A DNA stretch of 64,000 nucleotides from the NCBI RefSeq assembly GCF_030148435.1, contig NZ_JASBTN010000038.1, positions 27,142-91,141 on the forward strand, in the 5' to 3' direction. Within the stretch, counting starts at the first letter, position 1, and each line of letters begins with the position of its first letter. This document shows, piece after piece, positions 17,820-26,382 of the stretch. The notes beneath the pieces were generated by a model. The model had not been told where the DNA came from and searched no databases. It was given only the letters and a program-made list of their open reading frames with translations. The translations under genes were made by a program, and so were the position numbers. This DNA comes from Aliiroseovarius sp. GTDB lineage: Bacteria > Pseudomonadota > Alphaproteobacteria > Rhodobacterales > Rhodobacteraceae.

Positions 17820-18818
17820 TCAGCGTCGCAGCGTGGGCGCAGGGCGGATGACCCCCGTGTCGACACCGCGCCGGTTCTTCACCACCGCGTCCATGCGTTT
17901 CAGCGTGGCCGGGTGAGCGGCGTCCAGAACACCGTGGCGCACCAGCAGGGCGGCGATCACGCATTCCGCGGCGCGGGTGCCGCCATCGTCGATCTTGACC
18001 GCGATGCCCAGCCCCTGTGCGGGCAGCATGGCGACGAAATAGGCCTCGGCGCCGGTCTTGATGGCCGCTGCCCCGCCCATGGCCCGCATGAGCTCGGTGC
18101 AGGCGCGGCCTTCGCCCGCGACCAGATCAGGGTGCAGGGCCATGGCGTCGCGCAGCCGGGCGGCGGCGGACTCGCGGGCCGAGCCGCCCTCGCGCGCTGT
18201 GGCGAAGAAGGCCATCGCGCGGGCCATGCCATGCATCGTGGTGGCGAAATTCGGGGCCGAGCAGCCGTCGATGCCGAAGCCGGGGCTTGCCGCGCCGGTC
18301 ACGTCCTCGAAGGCATCGCGCACGCCCTTTTGCACCGGGTGGTCCGGGTCGATGTATTCGGGGCCCGCGCCGAGGTGTTTCGACAGGGTCAGGAACCCCG
18401 CGTGTTTGCCGGAGCAGTTGTTGTGGACCTGGCAGGGTGTCGTATCGGAGCAGATCAGCGCTTTCCTCGCCGGGCGGTCGGCGGGCATCTGCGGGCCGCA
18501 GCGCAGATCGTCCTCGACCAGGCCCAGTTCGGCCAGCCAGCGACTGACCGGATCGGTGTGGATCGCAGCGCCATCGTGCGAGGCGCAGGCCAGCGCCAGA
18601 TGGGCAGAGGTCAGCCCCATCGCATCGGCCGCGCCGCTTTCCACCAGCCCCAGCCCCTGGATCATCTTCGCCGAACTGCGCGGCAGAACCACCTTGCCCG
18701 GATCGCCCCAGGCCTCGATGATCTCGCCATCCCGTCCGCAGACCACCGCGTGGCCCAAATGGCGGCTTTCCATGAAGTCGCCACGCCAGATTTCGCACAG
18801 CAGCTCGGCTTTGCTCAT
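17820..18818 (-). CDS. L-asparaginase, Rhizobium etli (class 3) type
   Basis: 332 residues from ATG 18818 with GAGGAG upstream. It belongs to the family of the inducible R. etli asparaginase (beta-lactamase-like fold), which hydrolyses asparagine to aspartate and ammonia. Residues known from the R. etli enzyme are at the same or near numbers: Ser48 and Lys51 in RSSAK, Ser80 in CASHDG, Cys135 and Lys138 in NNCSGKH; Cys186 in DGCSAP probably matches the zinc Cys189. No signal peptide, so cytosolic. It is a single gene divergent from the IalB-like gene. Confidence 0.9.
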   Translation of the reverse strand: MSKAELLCEIWRGDFMESRHLGHAVVCGRDGEIIEAWGDPGKVVLPRSSAKMIQGLGLVESGAADAMGLTSAHLALACASHDGAAIHTDPVSRWLAELGLVEDDLRCGPQMPADRPARKALICSDTTPCQVHNNCSGKHAGFLTLSKHLGAGPEYIDPDHPVQKGVRDAFEDVTGAASPGFGIDGCSAPNFATTMHGMARAMAFFATAREGGSARESAAARLRDAMALHPDLVAGEGRACTELMRAMGGAAAIKTGAEAYFVAMLPAQGLGIAVKIDDGGTRAAECVIAALLVRHGVLDAAHPATLKRMDAVVKNRRGVDTGVIRPAPTLRR

Positions 18819-19001
18819 GTTTTGCTCTCCTCGACAGGTCCTTACGCGCGAAATTCCGCCAACGGGTCTTTCACATATCGGCAATCTTAAGTTAAACTGT
18901 GGCCGCAGAGATGAAAACGGCCCGCTGCGGAAAATCGCCGCCAAGAACGGATGATGCAGGGGCCCCCTTTGAGGCAGAGGCAGCTGGAGGCTGTATTGAC
19001 C

Positions 19002-19520
19002 ATGAAATCCTTCCTAATCCCGGGTGTCCTGGCCTTGTCGCTGGCCGCAACCGGCGCGATGGCGCAGGACTCGGAGAGCCGCGTGGGCGCCAACACCGCC
19101 TGGAGCGTGTTCGAAGAAAGCGGCAGCGGCGAATGCTGGGCGGTTTCCGCGCCCACCGAAAGCACCGTGACCCAGGACGGCCGCCTGGTGTCGGCCCGTC
19201 GCGGCGCGATCCTGATGTTCGTCAGCTACTGGAAGGGCGAAGCCGGGGCCGGACAGGTCAGCTTTGCCGCGGGCTATCCGTTCCGCGATAGCTCGAAGGT
19301 GGCGATGACCATCGGCAACGCGAGTTTCGAACTGTTTACCGATGGCGAGACCGCCTGGTCGAGCGGCCCCGAGGATGACGCCAAGATCATCGCGGCCATG
19401 AAACGCGGCGCCAAGGCGGTGGTGGTCGGATTCTCGTCGCGCGGCAAGCGCACGGAAGACACGTTCTCGCTGCTGGGCTTTACCGCTTCGGTCGATGACG
19501 CGCAGAAACGCTGCAACTGA
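19002..19520 (+). CDS. Invasion-associated locus B (IalB) family protein
   Basis: 172 residues from ATG 19002 with GGAGG upstream. A signal peptide (MKSFLIPGVLALSLAATGAMAQ) leads to a periplasmic domain of the IalB family: WSVFEESGSGECWAVSAP, VSYWKGEAGAGQVSFAAGYPF, then KIIAAMKRGAKAVVVGFSSRGKRTEDTFSL and a final Cys. IalB was named in Bartonella, but relatives are general in alphaproteobacteria and the biochemical role is unknown. Two Cys residues could form a disulfide. Confidence 0.85.
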   Translation: MKSFLIPGVLALSLAATGAMAQDSESRVGANTAWSVFEESGSGECWAVSAPTESTVTQDGRLVSARRGAILMFVSYWKGEAGAGQVSFAAGYPFRDSSKVAMTIGNASFELFTDGETAWSSGPEDDAKIIAAMKRGAKAVVVGFSSRGKRTEDTFSLLGFTASVDDAQKRCN

Positions 19521-19639
19521 CCGGTTGGCGTAGGTAGGGCGGGGGTGGACCCCTGGCTTTGGGTGACGCGGATTCTGGCCGCGTGACACGGGCTGGCGCT
19601 TGCGGTATAGACTGCGCCCCTGACCTCAGGAAATGCGCT

Positions 19640-20821
19640 ATGACCTCTGATGCACCGATCACCCAGGATGTTCTGACCATCCCCCGCAAGGCCCCGGAAG
19701 GCGACAGGAAGAACCTTGTCGGCCTCACGCGCGAGCAATTGCGCGAGGCGCTGATCGCGGCGGGCACGCCGGAGAAACAGGCCAGGATGCGCAGCGGACA
19801 GGTCTGGCAATGGATTTATCACTGGGGCGTGCGCGACTTTGACGCGATGACCAACCTGGCGAAAGCCTACCGCGCGCTGCTGGCGGAAAACTTCGTGATC
19901 GAGATCCCCGAGGTCATCCGCCGTCTGGTGTCCGAGGATGGCACCCGCAAATACCTTGTGCGCATCGCCGGTGGACACGAGGTCGAGGTGGTCTACATTC
20001 CCGAGGAAGGGCGCGGCACCCTGTGCATTTCCAGCCAGGTGGGCTGCACCTTGACGTGCAGCTTCTGCCACACCGGCACCCAGAAACTTGTGCGCAACCT
20101 GACCTCTGCCGAGGTGGTCGGCCAGATCATGGTGGCGCGCGACGATCTGGAAGAATGGCCGGTGCCGGGCGCACCGAAGGACGAAACCCGGCTTCTTTCC
20201 AATATCGTGCTGATGGGCATGGGCGAGCCGCTCTACAACTTCGAGAATGTGCGCGACGCGATGAAGATCGCGATGGACCCGGAAGGGATCAGCCTCAGCC
20301 GCCGCCGCATTACCCTGTCGACCTCGGGCGTGGTGCCGGAAATCGCCCGCACCGCCGAGGAAATCGGCTGCCTCTTGGCGATCAGCTTCCACGCCACCAC
20401 GGACGAGGTGCGCGACGTGCTGGTGCCGATCAACAAGCGCTTCAACATAGAAACGCTGGTTGCGGCTTTGCGCGACTACCCGCGGCTGACCAACTCGGAA
20501 CGCATTACCTTCGAATATGTGATGCTGGACGGGGTGAACGATACCGACGAGGACGCGCGGCGTCTGCTGAAACTGATCGAGGGCATTCCGGCCAAGATCA
20601 ACCTGATCCCGTTCAACGAATGGCCCGGGTCGCCCTACAGGCGGTCCTCGAACAACCGCATCCGTGCCTTTGCCAACATCATCTATCAGGCGGGCTATGC
20701 CAGCCCGATCCGCAAGACGCGGGGCGATGACATCATGGCGGCCTGTGGCCAGTTGAAGTCCGACACCGAACGTCAGCGCAAGTCCAAACGCCAGATCGAG
20801 GAAGAGGCCGGACTGCGCTGA
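19640..20821 (+). CDS. rlmN: 23S rRNA (adenine-2503-C2)/tRNA (adenine-37-C2) methyltransferase
   Basis: 393-residue radical-SAM enzyme that methylates C2 of A2503 in 23S rRNA and of A37 in some tRNAs. The cluster-binding motif CTLTCSFC is at about residues 136-143, with GMGEPLYN downstream, the CTSGxVP-like STSGVVPEI region, and the C-terminal [11 protein letters not shown] carrying the methyl-accepting Cys. AGGAA precedes ATG 19640; an upstream in-frame codon at 19559 has no support. It is a single gene in the same direction as ialB. Confidence 0.96.
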   Translation: MTSDAPITQDVLTIPRKAPEGDRKNLVGLTREQLREALIAAGTPEKQARMRSGQVWQWIYHWGVRDFDAMTNLAKAYRALLAENFVIEIPEVIRRLVSEDGTRKYLVRIAGGHEVEVVYIPEEGRGTLCISSQVGCTLTCSFCHTGTQKLVRNLTSAEVVGQIMVARDDLEEWPVPGAPKDETRLLSNIVLMGMGEPLYNFENVRDAMKIAMDPEGISLSRRRITLSTSGVVPEIARTAEEIGCLLAISFHATTDEVRDVLVPINKRFNIETLVAALRDYPRLTNSERITFEYVMLDGVNDTDEDARRLLKLIEGIPAKINLIPFNEWPGSPYRRSSNNRIRAFANIIYQAGYASPIRKTRGDDIMAACGQLKSDTERQRKSKRQIEEEAGLR

Positions 20822-20887
20822 GCATGGCTCTCATACTGGTGCGTTTTCCTTAACGGAGGATTCACCAAAGGGCGGGATCATGCGGGC

Positions 20888-21040
20888 ATGGAATCGATCA
20901 CGTTCAACCTCCCCGCCCCCACCCTTGACGCGCTGAAAGAGATTTCGGAGCGCGACAAGATTTCCGTCGCCCAGATCCTGCGTGCCGCTATCGTCAAGGA
21001 GGTACACAGGCGCAAACCCGAAGAGCTGGTCGCGACCTGA
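20888..21040 (+). CDS. Small ribbon-helix-helix-like protein
   Basis: A 50-residue gene. The product (MESITFNLPAPTLDALKEIS, then ERDKISVAQILRAAIVKEVH) has the pattern of a ribbon-helix-helix DNA-binding monomer: an alternating beta strand, then two helices joined by a short turn. GGAGG lies about 26 bases upstream, further than ideal, so the start is a little uncertain. Targets and partners are unknown. It stands alone between rlmN and another small gene; no toxin gene is next to it. Confidence 0.68.
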   Translation: MESITFNLPAPTLDALKEISERDKISVAQILRAAIVKEVHRRKPEELVAT

Positions 21041-21175
21041 CGCCCGCCGGGCGGGAAACAGTCCCGCCATCTGGCCGCACTGTTTCCAGATGCCCCACAA
21101 AGGCCCGATTTGCGCACATTTTCCGCCATTCTGCCGGGAGAAATTACCCTGGAGCAGACAAGAAGGAGAATTCCC

Positions 21176-21370
21176 ATGCGTCGGAATGAACAAGCCAGCA
21201 TCCTCGATTTCGTCATCAAGCAGCGCGCCCATGTGCTGAGCTTTCGCGAATGGAAACACCGCCTGGCCGGATTCGGCTTCTCGATCGAGGAAACGGAAGT
21301 CGGTCACGTGATCACCAAGCTGCCCAGCCACCGCCGCGTGTGCCGCCTGCCCGAGCAGTTCTGCGCCTGA
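21176..21370 (+). CDS. 64-residue conserved hypothetical protein
   Basis: Starts at ATG 21176 with AAGGAG seven bases upstream, a near-ideal site. The product is basic (MRRNEQASILDFVIKQRAHV, FREWKHRLAGFGFSIEETEV) with two Cys near the end (VCRLPEQFCA) and no membrane segment. The alternation of charged and hydrophobic residues suggests a helical domain followed by a strand. I recognise no family with a function. The ribosome site and sensible composition make it likely to be real. Confidence 0.65.
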   Translation: MRRNEQASILDFVIKQRAHVLSFREWKHRLAGFGFSIEETEVGHVITKLPSHRRVCRLPEQFCA

Positions 21371-21437
21371 AGCCTGGCGCCGGACGTCACGCTGGCGACC
21401 GGACCAACGGTCGGACCGACGGGGTATTGCCGGGGGC

Positions 21438-22283
21438 TCAGCGCCCGGGAATGGCCCCGCGCATTTCGCCCTTGCCATCCCAGTCCGCGATCGCGTCGAC
21501 CGCCTCCTGCGCGGTTTCGACGTAGCGGAACAGCTCCAGGTCCTCGTCCGAGATCGTACCGGCGGCGGCCAGCGCCTTCCAGTTGATGATTCCCTGCCAG
21601 AAATCGCGTCCGAACAGAAGGATCGGCACCCGTTTCATGCGGCCGGTCTGGATCAGGGTCAGGCTTTCGAACAGCTCATCCATGGTGCCGAAGCCGCCGG
21701 GAAAGATCGCGATTGCTTCCGCACGCATCAGGAAGTGCATCTTGCGGATTGCGAAATAGTGGAAGTTGAAGCAGAGGTCGGGCGTGACATATTCGTTCGG
21801 CGCCTGTTCATGGGGCAGGACGATATTCAGCCCGATCGACACGCCACCCGCGTCCCGGGCGCCGCGGTTGCCGGCCTCCATCACGCCGGGACCGCCGCCT
21901 GTGACCACCACGTTCTTGCGATGGCCGTTATGCTTGGCGTCCAGGGTCATCAGGCGGGCGAATTCGCGTGCCTCATCATAATACTTCGACAGGTTCGCCA
22001 GGGTTTCGGTCCGCGCATCGCCCTTTTTCGCGGGTTCCGGGATGCGCGCGCCGCCGAACAGGACCACGGTCGATTCGACCCCATATTCCTGCATCAGCAT
22101 CTCGGGTTTCAGCAGTTCCAGCTGCAGGCGAACGGGCCTGAGCTCGTCGCGGCACAGGAAATCCTGGTCGTCATAGGCCAGCCGGTAGGCCGGTGCCCGG
22201 GTCTGCGGAGTGTCGGGGGTCTTGTGGGCCTGTTCCCGATCCTGGTGGCTGTCACGCAACGGGTGTTTGCGATCGTCTTTCAT
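21438..22283 (-). CDS. TIGR00730/LOG-like Rossmann-fold protein
   Basis: 281 residues from ATG 22283 with AGGAA nine bases upstream (a GTG two codons earlier is less likely). It carries the 'lysine decarboxylase-like' motifs VTGGGPGVMEAGNRGA and PGGFGTMDELFE of LOG-type nucleotide phosphoribohydrolases, which release free bases, including cytokinins, from nucleoside monophosphates. This is the longer variety with a ~75-residue N-terminal extension. The true substrate is not known. It is divergent from the GntR-type regulator. Confidence 0.85.
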   Translation of the reverse strand: MKDDRKHPLRDSHQDREQAHKTPDTPQTRAPAYRLAYDDQDFLCRDELRPVRLQLELLKPEMLMQEYGVESTVVLFGGARIPEPAKKGDARTETLANLSKYYDEAREFARLMTLDAKHNGHRKNVVVTGGGPGVMEAGNRGARDAGGVSIGLNIVLPHEQAPNEYVTPDLCFNFHYFAIRKMHFLMRAEAIAIFPGGFGTMDELFESLTLIQTGRMKRVPILLFGRDFWQGIINWKALAAAGTISDEDLELFRYVETAQEAVDAIADWDGKGEMRGAIPGR

Positions 22284-22432
22284 ATGCACGTTTCCTGTCT
22301 ACTCGAACTCTCTCAAGACCTAGCGCGTGGGCGCTAACATGGCCAGACACCCCGTGTCACCTTCCCGCGATTTCCCTGTTGCCGTTGGCGTTTTGTGGTT
22401 TTATCTATTATCTCGGATTTTGAGGGATGCCG

Positions 22433-23047
22433 ATGACCACCACGACGATGAGCGCCACCATGGCCGACAACATCTATGCCGCGCTGAGCGCGCGGATCGT
22501 GGCGGGGGAGCTGCCGGCGGGCGAGAAGCTGCGCCAGGACCATATCGCCCGGGAATTCGGCACCAGCCACGTGCCGGTGCGCGAGGCGTTTCTGCGGCTG
22601 GAGGCGCACGGGCTGGCGCAGAGCCAGCCGCGCCGGGGCATGCGCGTCACCGCGCTGGACCCGGAAGAGGTGCGCGAGGTGATCGCGATGCGCGTGGCGC
22701 TGGAGACCCTGGCCCTGACCCATGCTATTCCGCGTCTGACCGCGGCCGACCTGCGGGCGGCCGACACCGCGCGCATCGCCTGTGACGCGGCCGAGGACAT
22801 GGCAGAATGGGAGGTGAAAAACCGCGCTTTCCATCGCACGATCCTGACCCCCTGCGCGATGCCGCGGCTGCTTTCGACACTTGACGACCTGCACATCGCC
22901 TCGGCCCGTCATTTCCACGCTCATTGGCGCCACAAATGGGTGCAGCGTGTCGACAAGGACCACGCCGCCATCCTTGGCGCGATGCAGCGGCGTGACGGCC
23001 AGGCGGCGGTCGAGCTGCTGCGCCGCCACCTGAAACGGGTGCGCTGA
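22433..23047 (+). CDS. GntR family transcriptional regulator (FadR subgroup)
   Basis: 204 residues from ATG 22433, chosen because GAGGG lies six bases ahead; ATG 22427 overlaps that site. The N-terminal winged helix is typical ([21 protein letters not shown], then [24 protein letters not shown]), followed by an FCD effector domain with the [17 protein letters not shown] helix and HRTIL metal/ligand region. FCD regulators respond to small organic acids. No obvious catabolic operon adjoins it; dapD downstream is biosynthetic, so the target is unknown. Confidence 0.88.
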   Translation: MTTTTMSATMADNIYAALSARIVAGELPAGEKLRQDHIAREFGTSHVPVREAFLRLEAHGLAQSQPRRGMRVTALDPEEVREVIAMRVALETLALTHAIPRLTAADLRAADTARIACDAAEDMAEWEVKNRAFHRTILTPCAMPRLLSTLDDLHIASARHFHAHWRHKWVQRVDKDHAAILGAMQRRDGQAAVELLRRHLKRVR

Positions 23048-23156
23048 GCCCCCTCCTGACGCTTTCCCGCCCCGTCACGACGTTCGCGGTGATTGCGAAA
23101 CGGGGCCGTGGCCCTTAGAAGCGGTGCGAATCCAAACAAGCGACAGGGAGCGAGAC

Positions 23157-23984
23157 ATGTCGAACGCCCAACTGGAAACCGCGATCGAGGCCGCCTGGGA
23201 GGCGCGCGACACGATCACCCCGTCGACCGGCGGCGAGACCCGCGAAGCGATCGAGGACACGCTGAACGCACTGGACTCGGGCCGCCTGCGAGTCGCCGAA
23301 CGCCGGGAGAACGGTGACTGGCACGTGAACCAGTGGGCCAAGAAGGCGGTGCTGCTGGGCTTCCGCATCAAGGACATGGAAATCCACGATGGCGGCCCGC
23401 AGGGCGCCGGATGGTGGGACAAGGTCGATTCGAAGTTCAAGGGCTGGGGCGATCACGAGTGGACAGAGGCGGGCTTTCGTGCCGTACCCAACTGCGTCGT
23501 GCGCAAATCGGCCTATATCGCCCCGGGCGTGGTGCTGATGCCCAGCTTCGTGAATCTGGGTGCCCATGTGGACGAGGGCACCATGGTCGATACCTGGGCC
23601 ACCGTCGGCAGCTGCGCGCAGATCGGCAAGAACGTGCACCTGTCGGGCGGCGTCGGCATTGGCGGCGTGCTGGAACCGATGCAGGCCGGTCCGACCATCA
23701 TCGAGGACAACTGTTTCATCGGAGCCCGGTCCGAAGTCGTCGAAGGCTGCATCGTGCGTGAAGGCTCGGTCCTGGGCATGGGCGTGTTCATCGGCCAGTC
23801 GACCAAGATCGTCGATCGCGAGACCGGCGAAGTGATGTATGGCGAGGTGCCGCCCTATTCGGTGGTCGTCGCCGGTTCGATGCCGTCGAAGAACGGCATC
23901 AACCTCTACTGCGCGGTGATCGTGAAGCGGGTGGACGAGAGAACCCGTTCGAAAACCGGAATCAACGAGCTGCTGCGCGACTGA
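23157..23984 (+). CDS. dapD: 2,3,4,5-tetrahydropyridine-2,6-dicarboxylate N-succinyltransferase
   Basis: 275-residue trimeric left-handed beta-helix enzyme that transfers succinyl from succinyl-CoA to tetrahydrodipicolinate in lysine and diaminopimelate synthesis. The N-terminal helical domain ([20 protein letters not shown]) is followed by hexapeptide repeats from about residue 110 to 230 ([40 protein letters not shown]). GGGAG precedes ATG 23157. A terminator follows directly, so it is monocistronic at its 3' end. Confidence 0.97.
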   Translation: MSNAQLETAIEAAWEARDTITPSTGGETREAIEDTLNALDSGRLRVAERRENGDWHVNQWAKKAVLLGFRIKDMEIHDGGPQGAGWWDKVDSKFKGWGDHEWTEAGFRAVPNCVVRKSAYIAPGVVLMPSFVNLGAHVDEGTMVDTWATVGSCAQIGKNVHLSGGVGIGGVLEPMQAGPTIIEDNCFIGARSEVVEGCIVREGSVLGMGVFIGQSTKIVDRETGEVMYGEVPPYSVVVAGSMPSKNGINLYCAVIVKRVDERTRSKTGINELLRD

Positions 23985-24007
23985 TCGCAACTGCCGAAAA
24001 ACTCAAG

Positions 24008-24038
24008 GGCCGGTGCGCGAGGCGTGCCGGCCTTTTTT
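24008..24038 (+). terminator. Rho-independent terminator of dapD
   Basis: GGCCGGTGCGC pairs with GCGTGCCGGCC around GAG (11 bp with two G-U pairs), followed by TTTTTT. It lies 23 bases after the dapD stop. Confidence 0.93.
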
Positions 24039-24049
24039 GTGCGGGGGGG

Positions 24050-24670
24050 TTACAATTTGCTTTGTGGGACAAGCCGGTCGAACGGGTCATTTGCCAGGCG
24101 GTCGGGCAGGGGCTTGGGTTCCTCGAAATCCGGCAGGTAGAGCCCCTGGGTCCAGCGTTCCGGCAATCGCGCGAACATGCGTTCGAGGCGCCGGCTGAGC
24201 CGCGCCGCGCGGGCGCGGAGAGCCTCGGCGCCGTCCGGGTCACGCTCTTTCTTGCTCTGGTACCAGGCAAGGATCAGTTCCGCGACGCGATCCGGGCCCA
24301 GCGAGAAATAGGTAATCAGCCCGACCATCAGGACAAACAGCGCCATGCCCAGAACCGCCAGGGGGCGCAGGATGATGATCAGGACCAACATTGCCAGGGC
24401 CAGACGGCGCGGCGCCTCGGGTTGGGCAAGGAATGCCTTGACCTGCTCCAGCAGGCTGAGGGCGGCAGTGGCCAGGAGGCTGGCTTGTTTCGGGTGTGGG
24501 GCGGGCGTGGTTCGGACCGGCGCCGTGTCGGAACTGTCCTCGGCCGCGGGCATCACGCTGGCCGGTTCGGCGACCGCATCCGCCCTGCGGCGTGGCTGTA
24601 TTTCGATCATTTTACGAATGGCATCGAGATCCGGATCGTCTCCGACCTCGGGTTTCGGCGTTCCGTCCAT
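24050..24670 (-). CDS. Hypothetical membrane protein
   Basis: 206 residues, ATG 24670 with GAGGTG upstream. The N-terminal ~85 residues are polar and disordered-looking. One or two adjoining membrane segments cover ~90-125 (LALAMLVLIIILRPLAVLGM; FVLMVGLITYFSL), then a basic helical tail follows with LRARAARLSRRLERMFARLPERW. The layout suggests an inner-membrane anchor with cytosolic ends. I recognise no named family, though similar proteins seem common in roseobacters. It is convergent with dapD and shares the terminator region. Confidence 0.7.
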   Translation of the reverse strand: MDGTPKPEVGDDPDLDAIRKMIEIQPRRRADAVAEPASVMPAAEDSSDTAPVRTTPAPHPKQASLLATAALSLLEQVKAFLAQPEAPRRLALAMLVLIIILRPLAVLGMALFVLMVGLITYFSLGPDRVAELILAWYQSKKERDPDGAEALRARAARLSRRLERMFARLPERWTQGLYLPDFEEPKPLPDRLANDPFDRLVPQSKL

Positions 24671-24774
24671 CTGTCACCTCTTGCGCGGTACGCAGGCGCC
24701 CCCAGGGTTGTAATCTACCGGGGATTGATGGCCAAATTGTGGCGACAGGCGCAGGTCGGGATCAGACGCCGGGA

Positions 24775-24963
24775 TCAGAAATCGATCGCGATGCCCTTTT
24801 TTTCCCAATCGCCGAACCGGGCCGGGTCCGGCCCCTCGCGCCCGCCGTATTCCTTGGGCAGGTCCCGGGCCTCGGCTTCGGCCTTCTTGCGGCGTTCCTC
24901 GGCTTCCGCGAGTGCGCGGAGCGCGGCGGGGGGCAGGTCATTGCGTTCGGTGTCGGCAGACAT
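24775..24963 (-). CDS. DUF1674 / succinate dehydrogenase assembly factor 4-like
   Basis: 62 residues from ATG 24963 with AAGGAAG upstream. The conserved C-terminal half (EYGGREGPDPARFGDWEKKG, ending IAIDF) is the hallmark of DUF1674/SdhAF4, which in mitochondria shields the flavinylated SDHA subunit during complex II assembly. The N-terminal half is a charged helix. A role in bacterial SdhA maturation is an extrapolation; no sdh genes are in the window. It is divergent from rsmB with 68 bases between. Confidence 0.82.
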   Translation of the reverse strand: MSADTERNDLPPAALRALAEAEERRKKAEAEARDLPKEYGGREGPDPARFGDWEKKGIAIDF

Positions 24964-25031
24964 GTGAGCTTCCTTGAGGCCGTAACGCCTTTGATATAGG
25001 CCGGTCGGCGAGAAAAGGCAAAGGACGGCAG

Positions 25032-26276
25032 ATGGTATCGGACGCGGCAAGACCCCGCAAACTGGCGGTGGACCTGATGGGCGAGGTGATCGAGGGCGGG
25101 CGGCTGCTGTCCGAAGTCATGCCGCGCCGGTTGGAAAAGCTGCCGCCGGAGGAGCGCGCGCGGACCCAGCGGCTGGTGTTGGAGGCCTTTCGTGGCATGG
25201 ACCGCGCCGACCGCCTGCTGGGCCCGTTCCTGAAGAAACGCCCCTCGGTGCGGGTGCTGAACATCCTGCGGCTGGGCGTGGTCGAGATCTGTTCCGGGGG
25301 CGCTGCCCATGGCGTGGTGAACGCCTGTGTCGAGATCGCCAAGGCCAATGTCGAGACCCAGCGCCAGGCCGGGCTGGTCAACGCGGTACTGCGCAAGGTG
25401 GATGTGGCGAAGTGGCAGGATTTGCCGGTGCCACGCCTGCCCAAGTGGCTGCGCAAGGTGCTCGTGGCCGATTTCGGCAAGGAGGCCGTTGCGGCGATCG
25501 AAGCCGCGCATTTCGCAGGCGCGCCCTTGGATGTGACGCCGAAGGGGGATGTGGCCTTTGGCGAGGCGCTGCCGACCGGGTCCAGGCGCCTGCGCGACTA
25601 TGGTCAGGTCTCGGCGCTTCCCGGTTTTGACGCGGGGGACTGGTGGGTGCAGGACGCCGCCGCCGCGTTGCCTGCCAAGGTGTTGGCGCCGGCAAAAGGC
25701 GCGCGTGTGCTGGACCTCTGCGCGGCCCCCGGCGGCAAGACGATGCAGCTTGCGGCAATGGGGGCGGAGGTGACAGCCGTCGATATCTCCAGATCGCGCA
25801 TGGCCCGGGTGGAGGAGAACCTGAACCGCTGTGGCCTGTCCGCCAATCTGGTGGTGTCGGATGCGCTGGAATACGAAGCCGAACCTTTCGACGCGGTGCT
25901 GCTGGATGCGCCCTGCACCGCCACCGGTACGATTCGCCGCCACCCGGACCTGCCCTATGCCAAGGATGGCAGCGATTTCCCGGCCCTGTTCGAACTGCAG
26001 GAATACCTGATCGACCGGGCGCTGGGCCTGCTCAAACCCGGCGGGCGGCTGGTGTTCTGCACCTGTAGCCTGCTGATCGACGAGGGCGAGGAACAGGTGC
26101 GCGATGCGATGCTTCGCCATCCGGAACTGGAACTGGACCTCGATGCGCTCGACCTGCCCGGGGTGGAGCCGGACTGGATCGGACCAGAAGGGCTGCGCCT
26201 GCGCCCGGATTTCTGGGCCGACAGGGGCGGCATGGACGGGTTCTTCATCACCGCCTTTCGCGCGACCGTTTCGTAA
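25032..26276 (+). CDS. rsmB: RsmB/NOP family rRNA m5C methyltransferase
   Basis: 414-residue SAM-dependent RNA cytosine-5 methyltransferase. An N-terminal NusB-like RNA-binding domain (~1-140) precedes the Rossmann core: VLDLCAAPGGKTMQL near residue 225, the DAPCTATGTIRRHP motif with one catalytic Cys near 293, and FCTCSLL with the second near 343. The NusB-fused form corresponds to RsmB, which modifies C967 of 16S rRNA in E. coli. AAGGAC precedes ATG 25032. It leads a same-strand series with the heparinase-like gene and purH. Confidence 0.93.
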   Translation: MVSDAARPRKLAVDLMGEVIEGGRLLSEVMPRRLEKLPPEERARTQRLVLEAFRGMDRADRLLGPFLKKRPSVRVLNILRLGVVEICSGGAAHGVVNACVEIAKANVETQRQAGLVNAVLRKVDVAKWQDLPVPRLPKWLRKVLVADFGKEAVAAIEAAHFAGAPLDVTPKGDVAFGEALPTGSRRLRDYGQVSALPGFDAGDWWVQDAAAALPAKVLAPAKGARVLDLCAAPGGKTMQLAAMGAEVTAVDISRSRMARVEENLNRCGLSANLVVSDALEYEAEPFDAVLLDAPCTATGTIRRHPDLPYAKDGSDFPALFELQEYLIDRALGLLKPGGRLVFCTCSLLIDEGEEQVRDAMLRHPELELDLDALDLPGVEPDWIGPEGLRLRPDFWADRGGMDGFFITAFRATVS

Positions 26277-26382
26277 CCCCGAGGATAGCGCATGACACCC
26301 GGCGCCAAGCGGCGTATGCTTGCCGTCAAACAGGCTCGCAAAGGGCGGTGACAGAGCAGACAGGTAGTCACGGGGCGCGCAG

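Noticed and set aside
20888..21370. Toxin-antitoxin pair
   Set aside because: The first product looks like a ribbon-helix-helix protein, but the second is not a known toxin fold, the genes are 135 bases apart and each has its own ribosome site.
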